DNA from: Collimonas sp. OK607
Lineage (GTDB): Bacteria > Pseudomonadota > Gammaproteobacteria > Burkholderiales > Burkholderiaceae_D
Assembly: GCF_900111995.1 (NCBI RefSeq)
Contig: NZ_FOKF01000017.1
Location: 1-64,000, forward strand
Length of the DNA: 64,000 nt
Direction of reading: 5' to 3'
The notes beneath the pieces are model-generated. The model searched no databases. It saw only the letters and a program-made list of their open reading frames with translations, and was not told the origin of the DNA. Below are positions 63,536 through 64,000 of this stretch, piece by piece (the stretch's first letter is position 1; every line of letters starts with the position of its first letter). Both the position numbers and the translations under genes were made by a program.

Positions 63536-63828
63536 GCTGGAGGGGTATGGTTATGTTTTTCTAGTTCTCGTTCTATCATGCGCCGTTTCCACTGCGCGCC
63601 AGGGTTCCTGAGGAACACCGCCAAGGCGTGGAATAGTAACCCGATTCCCCAGCCCAGGATCGGTCCCGGCACCCACGGACGATCCGGATTATGCAAAAAA
63701 TTCAGCAGCAACAAGCCACTGTTGACAATCAAATATATCGCCAGGTGCAGGTAAAAGCCGATTTTCCGTTCGACCAGGCGTTGCGCGTCCTGATAGTGTG
63801 GATTGGTGTTCGGGTTGGCGTCACTCAT
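63532..63828 (-). CDS. 2TM-domain protein
   Basis: A 98-residue protein with two transmembrane helices (YLHLAIYLIVNSGLLLLNFL and the segment IGLLFHALAVFL). The pattern AQRLVERKIGFYLHLAIYLI is the 2TM domain often found with LytTR/His_kinase pairs. It is the first gene of this operon and overlaps the kinase gene by four bases. The start was taken at MSDANPN; a longer frame upstream has no signal. The last 170 bp of the window beyond it show no further gene. Confidence 0.85.
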   Translation of the reverse strand: MSDANPNTNPHYQDAQRLVERKIGFYLHLAIYLIVNSGLLLLNFLHNPDRPWVPGPILGWGIGLLFHALAVFLRNPGAQWKRRMIERELEKHNHTPPA

Positions 63829-64000
63829 CGCAATCCTCGGTGGTGTGGCAATGAAGCCATTTTGGGCTGGTCTGCAGCCGCAAAAAAGTGAAATGCGACG
63901 AAACCGTGATTGCATGGCGCGAATCGCTGTCGGCGGTCGCGGATTGCCAAATCAGTCAAATCCATTAAGAATGAGGGTAAGCAAGATGACCTTTGACTGA

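Overview
The window reads as chromosomal DNA of a betaproteobacterium, most likely a Burkholderiales member close to Collimonas, Herbaspirillum or Janthinobacterium (Oxalobacteraceae). This is judged from protein character (a DUF3563 protein, a FeoB-linked Cys-rich protein, DUF3297, a FadE-type acyl-CoA dehydrogenase) and fairly high GC with short intergenic gaps. No rRNA, tRNA or CRISPR array was recognised. All family calls come from reading motifs; no database search was run.

Layout. 0-0.33 kb: end of an IS4-family element running off the left edge. 0.4-2.9 kb: feoA-feoB-Cys-rich protein iron(II) uptake operon on the minus strand behind a good Fur box. 3.1-4.2 kb: solitary LivJ-type binding protein. 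4.2-13.7 kb: a tightly packed nine-gene minus-strand operon. It holds a spermidine/putrescine-type ABC importer, a polar amino-acid-type binding protein with two permeases but no second ATPase, an AruI-like thiamine-diphosphate 2-oxoacid decarboxylase and an aldehyde dehydrogenase. A GcvA-type LysR regulator is divergent across an intergenic region with a long inverted repeat. This looks like an uptake-plus-catabolism unit for a guanidino or amino compound.

15.4-29.8 kb: polysaccharide locus on the plus strand. The core rmd-gmd-wbpW(manC)-wzm-wzt-three glycosyltransferases has the gene order of the Pseudomonas aeruginosa common (A-band) D-rhamnan O antigen. It is preceded by a tandem pair of paralogous glycosyltransferases, an acyltransferase and a methyltransferase that may decorate or cap the chain. 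29.9-33.6 kb: a membrane diguanylate cyclase and a DUF885 metallopeptidase-like protein. 33.7-36.6 kb: two LysR regulators around an aldo/keto reductase.

36.6-40.5 kb: cadR/cadA-type metal resistance with a MerR-type promoter of 19-bp spacing, followed by an MBL-fold hydrolase. 40.5-52.5 kb: mostly housekeeping and lipid or stress genes: S4 protein, MAPEG, YpfJ-type peptidase, reductase, fadE, speG, PadR regulator with two operator dyads, sbcB, small proteins and a RutG-like pyrimidine permease.

52.5-58.3 kb: accessory block with a REP-like inverted repeat, small VOC, NTF2-like and secreted proteins, a complete IS110/IS1111-type element, and a glycosyltransferase gene destroyed by a truncated IS1182-type element next to its TetR regulator. 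58.3-64 kb: DUF1993 protein, SHOCT protein, glnS, and a LytS/LytT-type two-component operon with a 2TM protein.

The most interesting units are the nine-gene import/decarboxylation operon with one shared ATPase, the D-rhamnan locus with its duplicated proline-linked glycosyltransferases and possible capping genes, and the IS-glycosyltransferase chimera.
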